This document shows positions 5,683-6,718 of a stretch of DNA of 6,718 nt, in pieces; within the stretch, counting starts at the first letter, position 1; each line of letters begins with the position of its first letter. Below the pieces are notes generated by a model that worked only from the letters and a program-made list of their open reading frames with translations, was not told the DNA's origin and did no database searches. The DNA comes from Gemmatimonadota bacterium (GTDB lineage Bacteria; Gemmatimonadota; Gemmatimonadetes; Longimicrobiales; Gaopeijiaceae): NCBI GenBank assembly GCA_003695865.1, contig RFGQ01000143.1, forward strand, positions 1 through 6,718, written 5' to 3'. A program made the translations under genes and the position numbers.

Positions 5683-6718
5683 CGGTCGTCATCCTCGGAC
5701 GGAGGGAGTTCGGATTCGCCCGACGCCGGTCGTTCGGCGGCCGGGGCGTCGGTATCGGTGTCGGTGTCGGCCGCCGCGGTCGGGGCGGGCGGTTCCCCGG
5801 TCCGGCTCTTCGCGGCCGCGGCGCGCCCGCCATCTCCGGCGTCGAGCGCGACCCGCTCGATCGGACGCACCACGTGCCGGTAGCCTTCGGCGCTGATGAT
5901 GCGCACCGGCGTGCCCTCTTCGATCCACTCGGCCTCGGAGACGATGTCGACCCGCTCGTCGCCGAACAGCCCGACGCCCGAGGGCCGCAGGTCGGTGATC
6001 GCCCGCCCTTCGCGGCCCACCAGGTCCTTGCGGGCGCGGGCCGATTCGTAGCCCGTCTCACGGGCGGTGGCGGCGTCCAGGAAGACCCCCGAGCGGTGCA
6101 GCCGTCCGCTGCGCGGCAGGTACTTGAGCAGCGCCCAACCGGCCAGGAGGATCAGCAGCAGCGTGGTGCTGAGTACCCCTCCCGCCGTTGCGATGTCGGT
6201 CATGGTCGGGAAGCTCCCCAGAAGACTCAGGTAGAGGCCCGCGAGGATCCCGCTGATACCCAGGATCCCGAGCAGGCCGAAGCCGGGAACGACGAATACC
6301 TCGGCGGCAAGCAGAACGAGACCGAGCCCGAAGAGCAGCAGGTCCTCCCAGCCCGCCAGGCCCAGAATCAGATGAGAGCCGAAGAACAGGGAGAGCGCAA
6401 GGACGCCGAGCGCACCCGAGAGTCCGAAGGTCGGCGTCTTGATCTCGACGAGAAGGCCGAGAAAGCCGATCGAGAGCAGGAAGGGCGCCACCGTGGGGTG
6501 CGAGAGGAAGCGCACGATCCGCTCGGCCCAGTTCACCTCGAGGTCCCGCACCTCCACGCCGGCCAGGTCGACGCGCTCGAGAAGGTCGGGCAGGTCCTCC
6601 ACCACATCGGCGTAGCCCACCGCGACGGCCTCCTCGGTGGTGAGCGTGAGCAGCCGCCCCTCCTCCACCACCCCCGGCACCGCGAGCGACTCGTCGACCA
6701 TGGCCTCGGCGATCCGGG
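5679..6718 (-). CDS. nfeD: NfeD-family membrane protein, long form (5' end outside window)
   Basis: The visible 345 residues are the C-terminal part of a long NfeD protein; the frame stays open to the window edge (RIAEAMVDES...), so the ATG at 6701 is internal and not a real start. The beginning (AEAMVDES...VPGVV..GRLLTLTTEEAVAVGYAD) matches the end of the ClpP-like serine protease domain of long NfeD proteins, whose catalytic residues lie outside the window. About five membrane helices follow at visible residues 73-94, 98-118, 124-143, 145-168 and 177-201. A soluble OB-fold-type NfeD domain spans about 227-290 (GREGRAITDLRPSGVGLF...GTPVRIISAEG). The last 50 residues are an acidic, Pro/Ala/Thr-rich tail with DTDTDTD. 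Long NfeD proteins are encoded beside flotillin-type genes and are thought to work with them in membrane quality control. It overlaps floA by four bases. Confidence 0.93.
   Translation of the reverse strand, partial: RIAEAMVDESLAVPGVVEEGRLLTLTTEEAVAVGYADVVEDLPDLLERVDLAGVEVRDLEVNWAERIVRFLSHPTVAPFLLSIGFLGLLVEIKTPTFGLSGALGVLALSLFFGSHLILGLAGWEDLLLFGLGLVLLAAEVFVVPGFGLLGILGISGILAGLYLSLLGSFPTMTDIATAGGVLSTTLLLILLAGWALLKYLPRSGRLHRSGVFLDAATARETGYESARARKDLVGREGRAITDLRPSGVGLFGDERVDIVSEAEWIEEGTPVRIISAEGYRHVVRPIERVALDAGDGGRAAAAKSRTGEPPAPTAAADTDTDTDAPAAERPASGESELPPSEDDDR
5748..5770. repeat. Hexanucleotide tandem repeat in the NfeD tail
   Basis: Four near-identical six-base units (GTCGGT, ATCGGT, GTCGGT, then a partial GTCGG) encode the Asp-Thr run DTDTDTD on the minus strand. 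The unit length keeps the reading frame, so unit gain or loss would only change the length of the disordered tail. Confidence 0.65.

Noticed and set aside
4489..5883. A 464-codon open frame on the plus strand, rich in His/Arg/Gly/Asp
   Set aside because: It is antisense to floA and parts of its neighbours, whose products match known families. Long antisense frames are expected in very GC-rich coding DNA, and its composition is typical of such shadows.

Overview
This is a GC-rich, densely packed bacterial chromosomal window. It carries five protein genes plus one roughly 300-base divergent intergenic region. Base composition, GTG starts, Ala/Gly/Arg-rich proteins and the gene style suggest a high-GC lineage such as Gemmatimonadota. 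That placement is inference from general resemblance, because no marker gene in the window decides it. I see no RNA genes, insertion sequences, phage genes or CRISPR array.

Layout from left to right. (1) Positions 1-494, minus strand: the first 164 codons of a four-helix integral membrane protein with histidines placed like those of a b-type cytochrome; the gene runs off the left edge. (2) Positions 495-802: a divergent control region with a strong inverted repeat near 601-629, a plausible -10/-35 pair for the rightward gene, and a good Shine-Dalgarno sequence for the leftward gene. (3) Positions 803-3520, plus strand: a complete AcnA-type aconitate hydratase of the TCA cycle, with all three iron-sulfur cysteines. 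(4) Positions 3552-3956, minus strand: a small SpoIIAA/STAS-like protein convergent with acnA. (5) Positions 4083-6718, minus strand: a tight three-gene cluster. It reads, in transcription order, a long-form NfeD protein (5' end outside the window), the flotillin-like FloA overlapping it by 4 bases, and a small single-helix membrane protein of unknown function starting 7 bases after floA.

The NfeD-FloA pair is a known partnership: FloA scaffolds membrane microdomains, and NfeD proteins are co-encoded with flotillin-type proteins. The unknown third protein, with one N-terminal helix, a disordered middle and a conserved-looking C-terminal helix, is a candidate accessory factor. The STAS-like gene lies 126 bases further on the same strand and may be a separate unit, because a GC-rich hairpin sits in the gap. 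The aconitase and the cytochrome-like gene diverge from a shared control region, so respiratory or redox control of both is possible but unproven.

Most of the window is ordinary core metabolism and membrane biology. I find no convincing new defence, mobile or RNA system. The points most worth a second look are the palindrome in the divergent region, the unknown FloA-linked protein, and the histidine pattern of the truncated membrane protein.
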